Below are positions 26,026 through 34,785 of a stretch of 64,000 bases of DNA, one piece after another. How positions within the stretch are numbered: the first letter of the stretch is position 1; every line of letters begins with the position of its first letter. The position numbers and the translations under genes are program-made. The notes under the pieces are model-generated. The model did not search any database. It had not been told where the DNA came from and saw nothing but the letters and a program-made list of their open reading frames with translations. Source of the stretch: Smaragdicoccus niigatensis DSM 44881 = NBRC 103563 (GTDB lineage: Bacteria; Actinomycetota; Actinomycetes; Mycobacteriales; Mycobacteriaceae); assembly GCF_000380645.1 (NCBI RefSeq), contig NZ_AQXZ01000019.1, forward strand, positions 772,761-836,760, in the 5' to 3' direction.

Positions 26026-26939
26026 ATCCTTTGATGTTCGCTGAACCGATCGTCCAACTGCTCGGCACCTTCGGGACCGGAAATCTCGGCAGCGCGACTC
26101 CCGGGTTCGCCAACGCCCAGTCCTCGATGCACTGCGCGCAGGACTCGGGGCGGCGCGGCATGAACAATCTCAGCGGGTGGAGCGGGACGTCGGGCGAGGC
26201 CGCCACGACCACCGCGCAGACAAACCAGTCCCAGATGGCGGACCAGTCCGATCGCGGACAGGCCATCGCGAGGGTGGTCTCCCAAGCCGCTCAGACCGTC
26301 GGCGGCGGCAAACTCGATGTCCAGGGAATCCTCGAATCCTTCACCTCGGTGGCCACCACCCTCGCACCGATGCTCGGCCTCCCGGCTGGCCAGATCGCAC
26401 TGCTCAAGACCGCCGCCGAGCACATCGGCGACGCCGTCAACGTGGTCCAGGGTGTGAATCAGCAGATGGGGCAGCACACCGAGCAGATGAGTGCACTGGC
26501 TTCTCCGGATCTCGGTTCGAGCGCCGCCAAGACTGTGAACACCGGCACCGGAGTCGCCGTCACCCTGCCCGACGGAAGTACCGCGATGGCACCGAACGAG
26601 CAGGCCGCGACCGCGGTGCGTAGCGCCTTGAGCCAGCAGGGGGTTCCGTACGCCTGGGGCGGGACGACGCCGGCCGGGTTCGACTGCAGCGGTCTGACGC
26701 AGTACGCGTATCAACAGGCCGGCGTCGACCTTCCGCGCATGGCAGCCGATCAGGGGGTGGGCACGTCGGTACCCGCGGACCAGCTCATGCCCGGCGACCT
26801 CGCCGTGTGGGATGGTCACGTCGCCATGGTCGTTGGAAACGGTCAGATGATCGAGGCAGGCGACCCGGTCGAGATCTCGGCGATCCGCACCGACAACCAG
26901 GGCGAGGCCTTCCACGGCTTCTACCGGCCGACGGCATGA
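26022..26939 (+). CDS. NlpC/P60 peptidoglycan hydrolase with WXG-like N-terminal region
   Basis: A 305-residue protein. Residues 40-160 are helical and include SGWSGTSG at 51-58, a WXG-like turn, which suggests type VII-type export because no signal peptide is present. The C-terminal domain (about 195-303) is NlpC/P60: C222 in GFDCSGLTQY, H266 in GHVAMVVG and a polar third residue near E278. Such enzymes cut peptide stems of peptidoglycan. It overlaps both neighbours by four bases. Confidence 0.85.
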   Translation: MNPLMFAEPIVQLLGTFGTGNLGSATPGFANAQSSMHCAQDSGRRGMNNLSGWSGTSGEAATTTAQTNQSQMADQSDRGQAIARVVSQAAQTVGGGKLDVQGILESFTSVATTLAPMLGLPAGQIALLKTAAEHIGDAVNVVQGVNQQMGQHTEQMSALASPDLGSSAAKTVNTGTGVAVTLPDGSTAMAPNEQAATAVRSALSQQGVPYAWGGTTPAGFDCSGLTQYAYQQAGVDLPRMAADQGVGTSVPADQLMPGDLAVWDGHVAMVVGNGQMIEAGDPVEISAIRTDNQGEAFHGFYRPTA

Positions 26940-27112
26940 TCACCGCCACCGCGCATTCCAAGGGCATCAGTGTGACCGCGTCCGTCGAAGGGGTGCCGAC
27001 GGCAATCCACATCGAGCCGGCCGAACTCCGGTTCGGCGCCGAGGCCCTTGCCATCCGGGTGCTGGAACTGACGTCGGCGGCCGCACGTTCTGCTCTCCAG
27101 GAGCTGCGGTGA
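26936..27112 (+). CDS. YbaB/EbfC-like small protein, 58 aa
   Basis: A 58-residue protein beginning MITATAHSKGISVTASVEG, overlapping the NlpC/P60 stop by ATGA. The pattern (strand-rich half with PTAIHIEPAELRFG, then one helix ALAIRVLELTSAAARSAL) resembles the C-terminal half of YbaB/EbfC proteins, a fold also used by ESX-associated EspL. Its TGA overlaps the GTG of repeat copy B. Function unknown. Confidence 0.65.
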   Translation: MITATAHSKGISVTASVEGVPTAIHIEPAELRFGAEALAIRVLELTSAAARSALQELR

Positions 27113-27240
27113 GTGGGCCGGGTGGGGTCTGGACTGAGGAGTCGACGGTTGCGAGGTACGAGCGATCGGCGCGACGAGGGAAGACGCCGCCCGTAGGGCC
27201 CGCGAACACCCCGAGCGGAGCGAGGGAGAACACGCAGAGT
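27109..27240 (+). repeat. MIRU-like interspersed repeat, copy B
   Basis: Second copy of the unit at 12774-12905. Its GTG again overlaps the upstream stop (GTGA at 27109-27112), and its frame (MSGPGGVWTEESTVARYERS at the start) is conserved with copy A, including MSGPG, WTEES, RGK and GPAN. Here the frame is not closed and runs directly into the GTG at 27241 of the next gene, so a fused product of 146 residues is possible. Confidence 0.7.
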
Positions 27241-27549
27241 GTGGAGCAGATCCTCACTAACGCCGAGAAGCAACTCGAACTCATCGAGGAGGCCCTGGCC
27301 GGACTCTCGGCGATCACCGCCGTCTACACGAGCCCGGACGGTCTCGTCGTGACTGAAGCGGATGCATCAGGGGCGCTCGTCGGGCTGTGGCTCGACGAAA
27401 CTGTGTGCCGGCTCACTGGCGATGAAGTCGGCCAGCTCATCGTGCGTGCCGCCGCCGAAGCAAGTGCCATTGCCGCTGCTCGTCGTGATCACGTTTTCTC
27501 CGCATTGACCAGCGCGGTAGCCACACTGGCGTCGCGGTCGTTACGCTGA
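27241..27549 (+). CDS. YbaB/EbfC-family-like protein, 102 aa
   Basis: A 102-residue protein with a N-terminal helix (EQILTNAEKQLELIEEALAG), a central sheet (AITAVYTSPDGLVVTEADAS) and a long C-terminal helix, the YbaB/EbfC layout. YbaB proteins bind DNA or act as scaffolds; relatives occur in ESX loci. I set the start at the GTG at 27241, where family-like sequence begins and the repeat ends, but the repeat is in frame and translation could begin at 27109. It ends five bases before the acidic protein gene. Confidence 0.68.
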   Translation: MEQILTNAEKQLELIEEALAGLSAITAVYTSPDGLVVTEADASGALVGLWLDETVCRLTGDEVGQLIVRAAAEASAIAAARRDHVFSALTSAVATLASRSLR

Positions 27550-27553
27550 CGCC

Positions 27554-28777
27554 ATGGCAACCGGAGACATCGTCCCCATCGAACTCGGCTTGACCGACGG
27601 AGACCTCGTTACCCTGTGGGCGCCGCGGTGGCGCGACGGTGACGACGAGTGGGAAGCCTTCCTCGGCGATGACGACTCGCTGTTCGGCTTCGGCTCGGTC
27701 GCCGAAATGGTCGCGTTCGTGCGCAGTGGCGCCGGTAACGACCTCGACGACCACCCATCCTGGCCAGTCGTTTCGAAGTTGTCTGCCTCCGAACTCGAAC
27801 CCGATGAAGGACACTCGTTCGACCTCGTGGGCGTTCCGGAGCTCGCCGCTGAGCAGCCCAGTGCCGATGTCGTCGCCGAACTCGAGGAAGCCCTCGAGAT
27901 CACCCGTTCGATTGGCGAGGTGTGCGAGCTCGAGGTCGTCGAGTCGTTCTTCGCCAAGCACCCGGTCCTGACCTCTATCCCCACCGGCGCGAGCGCGTTC
28001 GTCGGCCGCGAAGGCATCGCGCTGTGGGATGAGATCGGCACCGCGATCGCCGACGGATGGGACGAAGTTCTCGACGCGATCGACGACTTCATCACGACGC
28101 CGGATGTCGATAAGAAGGCCGTCGCCGTCGCCGAGGCGGAACTGCTTGCCGCCGCGGAGAACGAGGTCGACTCGGACGACGCCGCGGACGTCGACGACGA
28201 CCTCGAAGACGATGCCGTCGAAGAGGAGACCTTCTGGGGTCGCGTCGGGATCGACCCGATCAAGATCATCACGTCGGAGAAGACGTACTACTCGCTGCGC
28301 TGCTACCTCGACGACGAGCCGATCTTCCTCGGCACTGACGAGAAGATCAGCGTGTTCAGCTCGCCCCGCGCGCTGGCCCGGTACCTCGCCGACAATCACG
28401 AGCACGACCTAGCGACGGTCAGCACGTACGGCGAAGTCCAGGCCGCCGCGACCGACGGATCGCTCTCGATCCAGGTCACCGACGAGAACACTTACGTCCT
28501 GAACGGCATCGCCGATGACATCCTTGCGGGCCCGAGTGCCGTGGATGCCGAGCAGCTCGACCTCGCCGTCGAGCTGTTCACTGACGCTGCGGACTACGCC
28601 GACGACGACACGGTCGCCGAAGCGCTGCAGCCCACGAACGCGCTGGGCTTCCTCGTGTCGTTCATCGTCAACCCGGACCCGACTCGCCTCGAGCCCAGCG
28701 GCCCGTTCACGGCCGAATCGGACGCTTGGCGTGAACTGGTCGAAGGGTTCGAGGCACGTCTGGACAAGTTGGGCTAG
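27554..28777 (+). CDS. Conserved acidic protein of mycolic-acid actinomycetes
   Basis: A 407-residue, very acidic protein (for example DSDDAADVDDDLEDDAVEEE near residue 205) with no membrane segment. Two similar halves may exist: GDDDSLFGFGSVAEMVAFVR and GTDEKISVFSSPRALARYLA occupy similar positions in each. Annotated relatives are called primosomal proteins without experimental support that I know of. By position it matches M. tuberculosis Rv3311, which sits between upp and add. It marks the right edge of the accessory block. Confidence 0.75.
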   Translation: MATGDIVPIELGLTDGDLVTLWAPRWRDGDDEWEAFLGDDDSLFGFGSVAEMVAFVRSGAGNDLDDHPSWPVVSKLSASELEPDEGHSFDLVGVPELAAEQPSADVVAELEEALEITRSIGEVCELEVVESFFAKHPVLTSIPTGASAFVGREGIALWDEIGTAIADGWDEVLDAIDDFITTPDVDKKAVAVAEAELLAAAENEVDSDDAADVDDDLEDDAVEEETFWGRVGIDPIKIITSEKTYYSLRCYLDDEPIFLGTDEKISVFSSPRALARYLADNHEHDLATVSTYGEVQAAATDGSLSIQVTDENTYVLNGIADDILAGPSAVDAEQLDLAVELFTDAADYADDDTVAEALQPTNALGFLVSFIVNPDPTRLEPSGPFTAESDAWRELVEGFEARLDKLG

Positions 28778-28784
28778 GGCTTAC

Positions 28785-30281
28785 CTAGGCCACCTTGCGG
28801 AAGGTGTAGTCCTTCAGCGGGAAGTGGCGGCTTCGCCATGCAGCCTCGATCGTCAGCGACGGCCGCAGCGGCACATCGCCGTGCTTGTCGAAGTAGTAGC
28901 TGTTGGCCAGGCCGCACGACTCCTGCCAGAAGATCTGGTTCCCGCGACGCCGCATCATTTCCGCGTGGTAGTCGACGTGCGCCTTCTCGGTGACCTCGAT
29001 GAGGTCGGCATTCTGGCGTCGAGCGTGATCGAGGCATCGGACGATGTGCGCCGAGCTGTTCTCGATGAGCGCGAAAAATGACGAACCGTTGTAGCCGTAC
29101 GGCCCCATGATCGTGAAGAAGTTCGGGAACCCCGGCGACGAAACGCCCTGGTAGGCCTGCAGGCGGTTCTCCTCCCACCAATCTCCGAGCACCAGCCCGC
29201 CGCGACCGGTCAGGTCGTACGTCGGGATCGCGTCCTTCTCGGTGACCTTGAAACCAGTGGCCAGAATCAGGACGTCAACCTCGTGAGCGACCCCATCGGC
29301 GGTGTGGACCGCGTTCTCCGAGATCCGGGTGATCGAGCCGGTCTCGAGCGCGACGTTCGACCGGTTGAAGGTCTGTAGGTACGAGTTGTGGAAGCTCGGC
29401 CGCTTGCAGCCCAGCGCGTACTTCGGAGTCAGCTTCTCGGCAAGCGCCGGGTCCTTTACCTGCTGCTTGATGTACCTGCGCCCGGCGGTCTCGAGGACCG
29501 ACGTGCCGGGGATGAGCTTGTGATAGTGCGCCAAGATCGGGAACGTCGCCTCGACGAACGCGTCACTGGCCAGGCTCGCGACAGCCTCGACACCTGGCAC
29601 GCGTTTGAGCGCCCATCGCGCCGGACCCGGAATCGGCGCATCGAATTTCGGCATGCACCAGATCGGTGTCCGCTGGAACACCGTCAGCTTCGCCACCTGC
29701 GGGGCGATCTCCGGAATGATCTGGACCGCAGACGCCCCGGTACCGATGATCGCGACACGCTTGCCGCGCAGGTCGATGCGGTGATCCCAGCGCGCGGTGT
29801 GCATCGTCGGACCCGCGAACGAGTCGAGACCCTCGATGTCCGGACGCTTCGGGCGCGACAGCGGTCCGCCGGCGTGAATCACGTGACGTGCGGATACCGG
29901 GCCGGCGCTGGTCTCGATCCGCCACAGGTTCGCGGTCTCGTCGAAATGGGCGGAGATGACCGAGGTGTTGTACCGAATATGCTGTGCCAGATCATATTTG
30001 GCGACCAGATGCTGGGCGTAGCCCTTGAGCTCACGCCCCTTGGCATAGGTCCGCGACCAGTTCGGGCGCTTCTCGTACGAGAACTGGTAGCTGAACGACG
30101 GGATGTCGACAGCCACGCCCGGATAGGTGTTCCAATGCCACACGCCACCCGGGCCCGAGGCGTCGTCGAGAGCGAGGACGTCGTTGAACCCCGCCTTCTT
30201 CAACGCGATCAGGGTTCCGATGCCGGAGAAGCCGGCACCGACGATGACGATTTCGCGGTCGGGAATTCTTGGGTCAGTCAA
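28785..30281 (-). CDS. Flavin-containing monooxygenase, Baeyer-Villiger type
   Basis: A 498-residue flavoprotein with the FAD motif GAGFSGIG (residues 15-22), the NADPH motif GTGASA and the Baeyer-Villiger fingerprint FxGxxxHxxxW present as FAGPTMHTARWDH. It would insert oxygen beside a ketone carbonyl or oxidise heteroatoms; substrate unknown. The start is TTG: GGAG lies six bases upstream and the in-frame ATG further up is followed by a stop. A divergent TetR gene likely regulates it. Confidence 0.9.
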   Translation of the reverse strand: MTDPRIPDREIVIVGAGFSGIGTLIALKKAGFNDVLALDDASGPGGVWHWNTYPGVAVDIPSFSYQFSYEKRPNWSRTYAKGRELKGYAQHLVAKYDLAQHIRYNTSVISAHFDETANLWRIETSAGPVSARHVIHAGGPLSRPKRPDIEGLDSFAGPTMHTARWDHRIDLRGKRVAIIGTGASAVQIIPEIAPQVAKLTVFQRTPIWCMPKFDAPIPGPARWALKRVPGVEAVASLASDAFVEATFPILAHYHKLIPGTSVLETAGRRYIKQQVKDPALAEKLTPKYALGCKRPSFHNSYLQTFNRSNVALETGSITRISENAVHTADGVAHEVDVLILATGFKVTEKDAIPTYDLTGRGGLVLGDWWEENRLQAYQGVSSPGFPNFFTIMGPYGYNGSSFFALIENSSAHIVRCLDHARRQNADLIEVTEKAHVDYHAEMMRRRGNQIFWQESCGLANSYYFDKHGDVPLRPSLTIEAAWRSRHFPLKDYTFRKVA

Positions 30282-30295
30282 AGTTCACTCCATCG

Positions 30296-30320
30296 GGATA
30301 CTTCGAATATCTGAATATCC
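30296..30320. promoter_or_regulatory. Putative TetR operator between monooxygenase and tetR
   Basis: An imperfect 25-bp palindrome with outer arms GGATA and TATCC and an AT-rich centre lies in the 64-base gap between the divergent starts. TetR regulators commonly bind such sites in the gap shared with their target. The match is weak inside the arms. Confidence 0.4.
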
Positions 30321-30345
30321 TGAGTACACCAGATACTCTTGTCCC

Positions 30346-30936
30346 GTGGCAAGGCTCACGCGTGCAGAAAGTCAGGAACGCACCCGACGTCTGCTCATCG
30401 AGTCCGCCACCAAGCTGTTTCTGCGCGACGGGTTTCGCACGACCTCCCTCGACGCGATCGGCGACGAAGCCGGATTCAGCCGAGGCGCGGTGTACTCGAA
30501 CTTCTCCAGCAAAGGCGAAATCGGCATCGCGGTCATCGACGAGCTGTACGAGAGCGCGTTGCGTACAGCGGTTACTGCCGTCGGAGCGGAGTCCAGCAGC
30601 GACCCCAAAGCCTGGATTGACGCGCTGATTTATGCCCTGCGCTCGAGCATCGGCGATCCCGGATGGGCACGACTCGAACTCGAAGTCGCCGCCGCTGCGC
30701 AGCACGGCGAGATGAGGGCCGCAACCGCAAAGCGGTATGCGAACCTGAGGGCAGTCTGCGAGTCGTACGTGGTCGGACTATTCACCGCACGGAACGCAAC
30801 TCCGCCTACCGACCCCCAAGTCCTGGCGCTTGCAATCGTGAGCGTGTTCGTCGGATTCGGTCTCCAACGTGCTTCCGACTCGTCGCTGCCGAGCCAGGCG
30901 ATCGGCCCCGTGCTGCGACTGCTGCTCGGCGACTAG
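30346..30936 (+). CDS. TetR family regulator of the divergent monooxygenase
   Basis: A 196-residue protein with helix-turn-helix at about residues 30-52 ([20 protein letters not shown]) followed by a helical sensor domain. The GTG at 30346 gives the normal TetR N-terminus ([15 protein letters not shown]); further upstream the frame runs into the monooxygenase promoter. The close divergent layout suggests it represses the Baeyer-Villiger monooxygenase and itself. It ends in a CTAG overlap with add. Confidence 0.88.
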   Translation: MARLTRAESQERTRRLLIESATKLFLRDGFRTTSLDAIGDEAGFSRGAVYSNFSSKGEIGIAVIDELYESALRTAVTAVGAESSSDPKAWIDALIYALRSSIGDPGWARLELEVAAAAQHGEMRAATAKRYANLRAVCESYVVGLFTARNATPPTDPQVLALAIVSVFVGFGLQRASDSSLPSQAIGPVLRLLLGD

Positions 30937-32033
30937 CCGACCAGCACGGCATAACCCGGCTTGATGACGTCGTCGATGATTTCGAGACGCTCCGGAAACG
31001 GCACGAACGCCGACTTCATCGCGTTGATCGTGAACCGTTGCAGGTCGCTCCACCCGTAGCCGAACGCCTCGACAAGCTTGAGCATCTCCTGGCTCATCGT
31101 CGTGCCGCTGATCAGTCGATTGTCGGTGTTGACGGTGACCCGGAACCGAAGGCGTGCGAGCAGATCGAATGGGTGCGTGGCGATGCTGTCGGCCGCCCCG
31201 GTCTGGACATTCGACGTCGGACACAGTTCGAGCGGGATTCGACGGTCGCGCACGTAGCTCGCGACGTATCCGAGCGATACAGTGCCGTCCTCGGCAACCG
31301 TGATGTCGTCGGTGATTCGCACGCCGTGACCAAGGCGATCCGCACCGCAGAACGTGATCGCTTCATGGATCGAGGGCAGCCCGAAAGCTTCGCCCGCGTG
31401 AATCGTGAATCGCATCGTGTTCGCCCGCAGGTACTCGAACGCGTCGAGGTGCCGACTCGGCGGGTAGCCGGCCTCGGCACCGGCGATGTCGAAACCCACG
31501 ACTCCCTGCCCACGGAATCGCACGACAAGCTCGGCGATCTCCCGTGACCGTGCCGCGTGCCGCATGGCCGTCAGGAGGCACACGACCCGAATCCGGCCGC
31601 CTTGCGCCCGGATCTCATCCTCGCCCTCCCGGAATCCGGCCAAGGTGTGGGAAACGACCTCATCGAGCGTCAATCCACGCTGTAGATGCAGCTCCGGTGC
31701 ATAGCGAACCTCGGCATACACAACGCCGTCGGCCGCGAGATCTTCGACGCATTCGCGCGCTACTCGGCGCAACGCCTCCGGCGTCTGCATGACGGCAACC
31801 GTGTGGGTGAACGGCTCGAGGTATCGAACGAGATCGCCGCTGTTCGCGGCATCGGTGAACCACTTCCCGAGCTTCACCGGATCGTCGACCGGCAACCCGG
31901 CATAGCCCGATGCCTGCGCCAGTTCGATGACGGTCGACGGTCGAAGCCCGCCGTCGAGATGGTCATGCAGTACCGCCTTTGGCGCCTGCCGAATCGTCTC
32001 CAGGGTCAGCGGTGCAGGACCGGTGAGCTGCAT
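30933..32033 (-). CDS. add: Adenosine deaminase
   Basis: Deaminates adenosine and deoxyadenosine to inosine. The 366-residue protein has the zinc ligands H23 and H25 in HDHLDGG, the HAGEA motif with the catalytic glutamate, GHGVRI, and [10 protein letters not shown] at the last metal-ligand aspartate. It lies downstream of cdd and deoA in one minus-strand set, ten bases after deoA, forming a nucleoside salvage operon as in M. tuberculosis (Rv3313c-Rv3315c). Confidence 0.95.
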   Translation of the reverse strand: MQLTGPAPLTLETIRQAPKAVLHDHLDGGLRPSTVIELAQASGYAGLPVDDPVKLGKWFTDAANSGDLVRYLEPFTHTVAVMQTPEALRRVARECVEDLAADGVVYAEVRYAPELHLQRGLTLDEVVSHTLAGFREGEDEIRAQGGRIRVVCLLTAMRHAARSREIAELVVRFRGQGVVGFDIAGAEAGYPPSRHLDAFEYLRANTMRFTIHAGEAFGLPSIHEAITFCGADRLGHGVRITDDITVAEDGTVSLGYVASYVRDRRIPLELCPTSNVQTGAADSIATHPFDLLARLRFRVTVNTDNRLISGTTMSQEMLKLVEAFGYGWSDLQRFTINAMKSAFVPFPERLEIIDDVIKPGYAVLVG

Positions 32034-32043
32034 GTTTCCGACG

Positions 32044-33324
32044 TTACGCCGAGCCGACGCGCTCGAGCACGAGCGGCACGGGACGAAACGCTGCCCCGAA
32101 TGCGAAGCCGCCGTCGAGGGCCGCCAACGCAGGCTCGAACAGATCGGGCGAATCAGTGTGGAGCGTCAGCAACGGATCGCCGAGGCGCACGGAATCGCCC
32201 GGCTTCGCATGCATCGTCACGCCGGCACCCGGCTGTACCGAATCGGTCTGCACCGCACGACCCGCACCCAATCGCCAGGCCGCACGACCGACTGCCATCG
32301 CGTCGAGGCGGGTCAGCACACCAGATTCCGGCGCCGGGACGACGTGGGTGTGACGGGCGACGGGTAGTGCCGAATCCGGATCGCCACCTTGCGCCCGCAC
32401 CATCGACCGCCAATGATCCATGGCCGCGCCCTGGTCGAGTTTCCGTTCCGGATCAACGTCAGTGAGGCCCGCGAGATCGAGCATTTCGCGCGCTAGAGCC
32501 AAGGTGAGATTTCGCACATCGCTTGGTCCGCCGCCGGCCAAAACCTCAACCGCTTCAGTGACTTCGAGCGCATTTCCGGCCGTTTGCCCGAGCGGTGTGT
32601 CCATCGCGGTGATCAATGCAATCGTGTCGACGCCGGCGTCATTGCCGAGGTCGACCATCGTGCGTGCGAGCTCTCGCGCATCCTCGATCTTCTTCATGTA
32701 GGCGCCGGAGCCGACCTTCACGTCGAGGACAAGCGCGTCGGTGCCTTCGGCGATCTTCTTGCTCATGATCGAGCTTGCAATGAGCGGAATCGACTCCACC
32801 GTTCCGGTGACGTCGCGCAGGGCATAGAGCTTCCGATCCGCGGGTGCGAGCTCATCACCAGCGGCGCCGATGTACCCACCGATAGTGGGGTCTGCCAGCA
32901 TCTTTCGCATCTGATCGGTGGAGACGTCCGGACTCCAGCCGGGGATCGACTCGAGCTTGTCGAGCGTGCCACCGGCATAGCCCAGGCCACGTCCGGAAAG
33001 CTGCGGAACCGCGGCACCGCACGCCGCGACGAGCGGAGTCAGGACCAGGGTGATCTTGTCACCGACGCCTCCCGTCGAGTGCTTGTCCACGAGCGGTCGG
33101 ATCACTTCACCGAAGTCCAGGCGCTGCCCCGACGCGATCATCGCGGCGGTCCAGTCGTGGATCTCGCGCCGATTCATCCCGCGCAGATAGATCGCCATGG
33201 CGAGCGCGGCCTTCTGCTCCGGAGCTACCACGCCACGCGTGAATCCATCTACCACCCAATGGATTTCACGCGATGTCAAGGCTCGGCCGTCGCGCTTGGC
33301 AGCGATGATCTCGACCGCGTTCAC
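32044..33324 (-). CDS. deoA: Thymidine phosphorylase
   Basis: Phosphorolyses thymidine/deoxyuridine to base and deoxyribose 1-phosphate. The 426-residue protein has the phosphate-binding [12 protein letters not shown] motif, [17 protein letters not shown] and the C-terminal PYNP domain ([21 protein letters not shown]). The GTG at 33324 overlaps the cdd stop by GTGA and gives the family N-terminus ([13 protein letters not shown]), so I reject a longer frame inside cdd. Confidence 0.95.
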   Translation of the reverse strand: MNAVEIIAAKRDGRALTSREIHWVVDGFTRGVVAPEQKAALAMAIYLRGMNRREIHDWTAAMIASGQRLDFGEVIRPLVDKHSTGGVGDKITLVLTPLVAACGAAVPQLSGRGLGYAGGTLDKLESIPGWSPDVSTDQMRKMLADPTIGGYIGAAGDELAPADRKLYALRDVTGTVESIPLIASSIMSKKIAEGTDALVLDVKVGSGAYMKKIEDARELARTMVDLGNDAGVDTIALITAMDTPLGQTAGNALEVTEAVEVLAGGGPSDVRNLTLALAREMLDLAGLTDVDPERKLDQGAAMDHWRSMVRAQGGDPDSALPVARHTHVVPAPESGVLTRLDAMAVGRAAWRLGAGRAVQTDSVQPGAGVTMHAKPGDSVRLGDPLLTLHTDSPDLFEPALAALDGGFAFGAAFRPVPLVLERVGSA

Positions 33325-33710
33325 GTCAGGTCCTGAGCACCGAACGAGTGCGGCAAGAGGTCGCCCAGAGGAATGGGCGAGGGTTCTGCATCGATGAGCA
33401 ACTGCGGGCCTCCGTTTTCGAGCAAGACCTGACGGCATCGGCCACACGGCATCAAAGCCCCAGGTCGAGGCCCGATCACCGCGACGGCAACGAGCGTGCC
33501 GCCGCCGGACGCGACGACGTTCCCGACCAGGACACACTCCGCACACAGGCCGAGTCCGTACGAGGCGTTCTCGACATTGCACCCGGTGACCAGCCGTCCG
33601 TCTGCACACCAGCCTGCCGCACCGACCGGGAACTTCGAGTAGGGCGCGTAGGCAACCTCACGGGCGGCTTCGGCGGCTGTGCGTAAAACTGACCAGTCGA
33701 TCGCTGTCAC
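33321..33710 (-). CDS. cdd: Cytidine deaminase
   Basis: Converts cytidine and deoxycytidine to uridine derivatives. The 129-residue protein has YSKFPVGAA, NVENASYG, the zinc/catalytic segment LCAECVL with cysteine and glutamate, and the second zinc pair in PCGRCRQ. It is the small tetrameric type. It starts with GTG and is first in the cdd-deoA-add set, divergent from sdhC. Confidence 0.95.
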   Translation of the reverse strand: MTAIDWSVLRTAAEAAREVAYAPYSKFPVGAAGWCADGRLVTGCNVENASYGLGLCAECVLVGNVVASGGGTLVAVAVIGPRPGALMPCGRCRQVLLENGGPQLLIDAEPSPIPLGDLLPHSFGAQDLT

Positions 33711-33750
33711 GGATTGTCACTTTGCCAGTTAATTGCGCTAAATTGACGCC

Positions 33751-33812
33751 GCCCGAGATCCTTTGATCTATCGCTCCAAAGGAGATAGATCACAGGGCAA
33801 TTGATCTCGGGC
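33751..33812. promoter_or_regulatory. Nested inverted repeats in the cdd-sdhC intergenic region
   Basis: Two perfect stems lie one inside the other. Outer arms: GCCCGAGATC at 33751-33760 and GATCTCGGGC at 33803-33812. Inner arms: TGATCTATC at 33764-33772 and GATAGATCA at 33784-33792. No T-run follows either way. If transcribed, this would fold in the sdh leader, 85 bases before the sdhC ATG; as DNA it could be a double operator shared with cdd. Confidence 0.6.
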
Positions 33813-33897
33813 GAAACCGCCAAGGACTAGAGTTCTCATAGCCCGGTTGCGCAGCCCTGCATCCGGTGCGCGGAAAAGATTTTGGAGGCAGCTCCAC

Positions 33898-34299
33898 ATG
33901 ACCAGCACCGCCGCTGACACAGCGGTCAAAGAAAAGACTCGATCGCTGTACCTGGGTGACCCGGGCATGTGGTCGTGGGTTGCGCACCGCATTACCGGTG
34001 TGACCGTTTTCTTCTTCTTGTTCGTGCACGTTCTCGACACCGCCCTCGTGCGCGTGAGCCCGGAGACGTACAACAACGTCGTCGACACCTACAAGAACCC
34101 GCTCGTCGGGCTCATGGAATTGGGTCTCGTCGCCGCCGTGTTGTTCCACGGATTCAACGGCATCCGCATCATGCTGGTCGACTTCTGGTCCGAGGGCCCG
34201 CGCTACCAGCGTGTGATGCTCTGGGTCGTCCTCGCCATCTGGCTGGTCCTCATGACCCCGGCCGCTGGGCGCCAGATCTTCCTCATGTTCAACCACTAG
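33898..34299 (+). CDS. sdhC: Succinate dehydrogenase cytochrome b subunit
   Basis: A 133-residue membrane subunit with three hydrophobic helices and the heme/quinone motif WVAHRITGVTVFFFLFVHV near residues 27-45, typical of SdhC. The ATG at 33898 follows the ribosome site GGAGG and matches the family N-terminus. First gene of sdhCDAB (complex II of the TCA cycle and respiratory chain). Confidence 0.95.
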   Translation: MTSTAADTAVKEKTRSLYLGDPGMWSWVAHRITGVTVFFFLFVHVLDTALVRVSPETYNNVVDTYKNPLVGLMELGLVAAVLFHGFNGIRIMLVDFWSEGPRYQRVMLWVVLAIWLVLMTPAAGRQIFLMFNH

Positions 34300-34317
34300 G
34301 CCAGGGGGTAGAACACG

Positions 34318-34785
34318 ATGGCTGAAGCAAGGATCATCGGGACGCACTACGACCGTCCTGCAAGTCTCGACGCACCCCGCGCAGCGCGACGCGTCAACAA
34401 GAGCAACTTCGAGCTCTACGCCTGGATCTTCATGCGCCTGTCCGGCTTGGCGCTGATCGTCCTGGTGCTCGGACACATGTTCATCATGCTCATGCTCGAC
34501 AAGGGCGTGCACCGCATCAACTTCGGATTCGTCTCGGGTCGCTGGGCCAGCCCGTTCTGGCAGTTCTGGGATCTGTCGATGCTGTGGCTCGCTCAGCTCC
34601 ACGGCGGTAACGGCCTCCGCACGATCATCGCGGACTACACCCGCAAGGACTCCTCGAAGTTCTGGCTCACGACGCTGCTGGTCATCTCGATGATCCTGAT
34701 CATGGGCCTCGGCAGCTACGTCATCTTCACGTTTGACCCGAACGTCGGTACGCCGCTTTCCACGACCCTCTCGGGAGGAAACTAA
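34318..34785 (+). CDS. sdhD: Succinate dehydrogenase hydrophobic membrane anchor
   Basis: A 155-residue protein with a soluble N-terminus and three membrane helices; FMRLSGLALIVLVLGHMFIM carries the conserved R/S/H pattern of SdhD at the quinone site and heme pocket. It lies 18 bases after sdhC behind AGGGGG and is directly abutted by sdhA. Confidence 0.93.
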   Translation: MAEARIIGTHYDRPASLDAPRAARRVNKSNFELYAWIFMRLSGLALIVLVLGHMFIMLMLDKGVHRINFGFVSGRWASPFWQFWDLSMLWLAQLHGGNGLRTIIADYTRKDSSKFWLTTLLVISMILIMGLGSYVIFTFDPNVGTPLSTTLSGGN

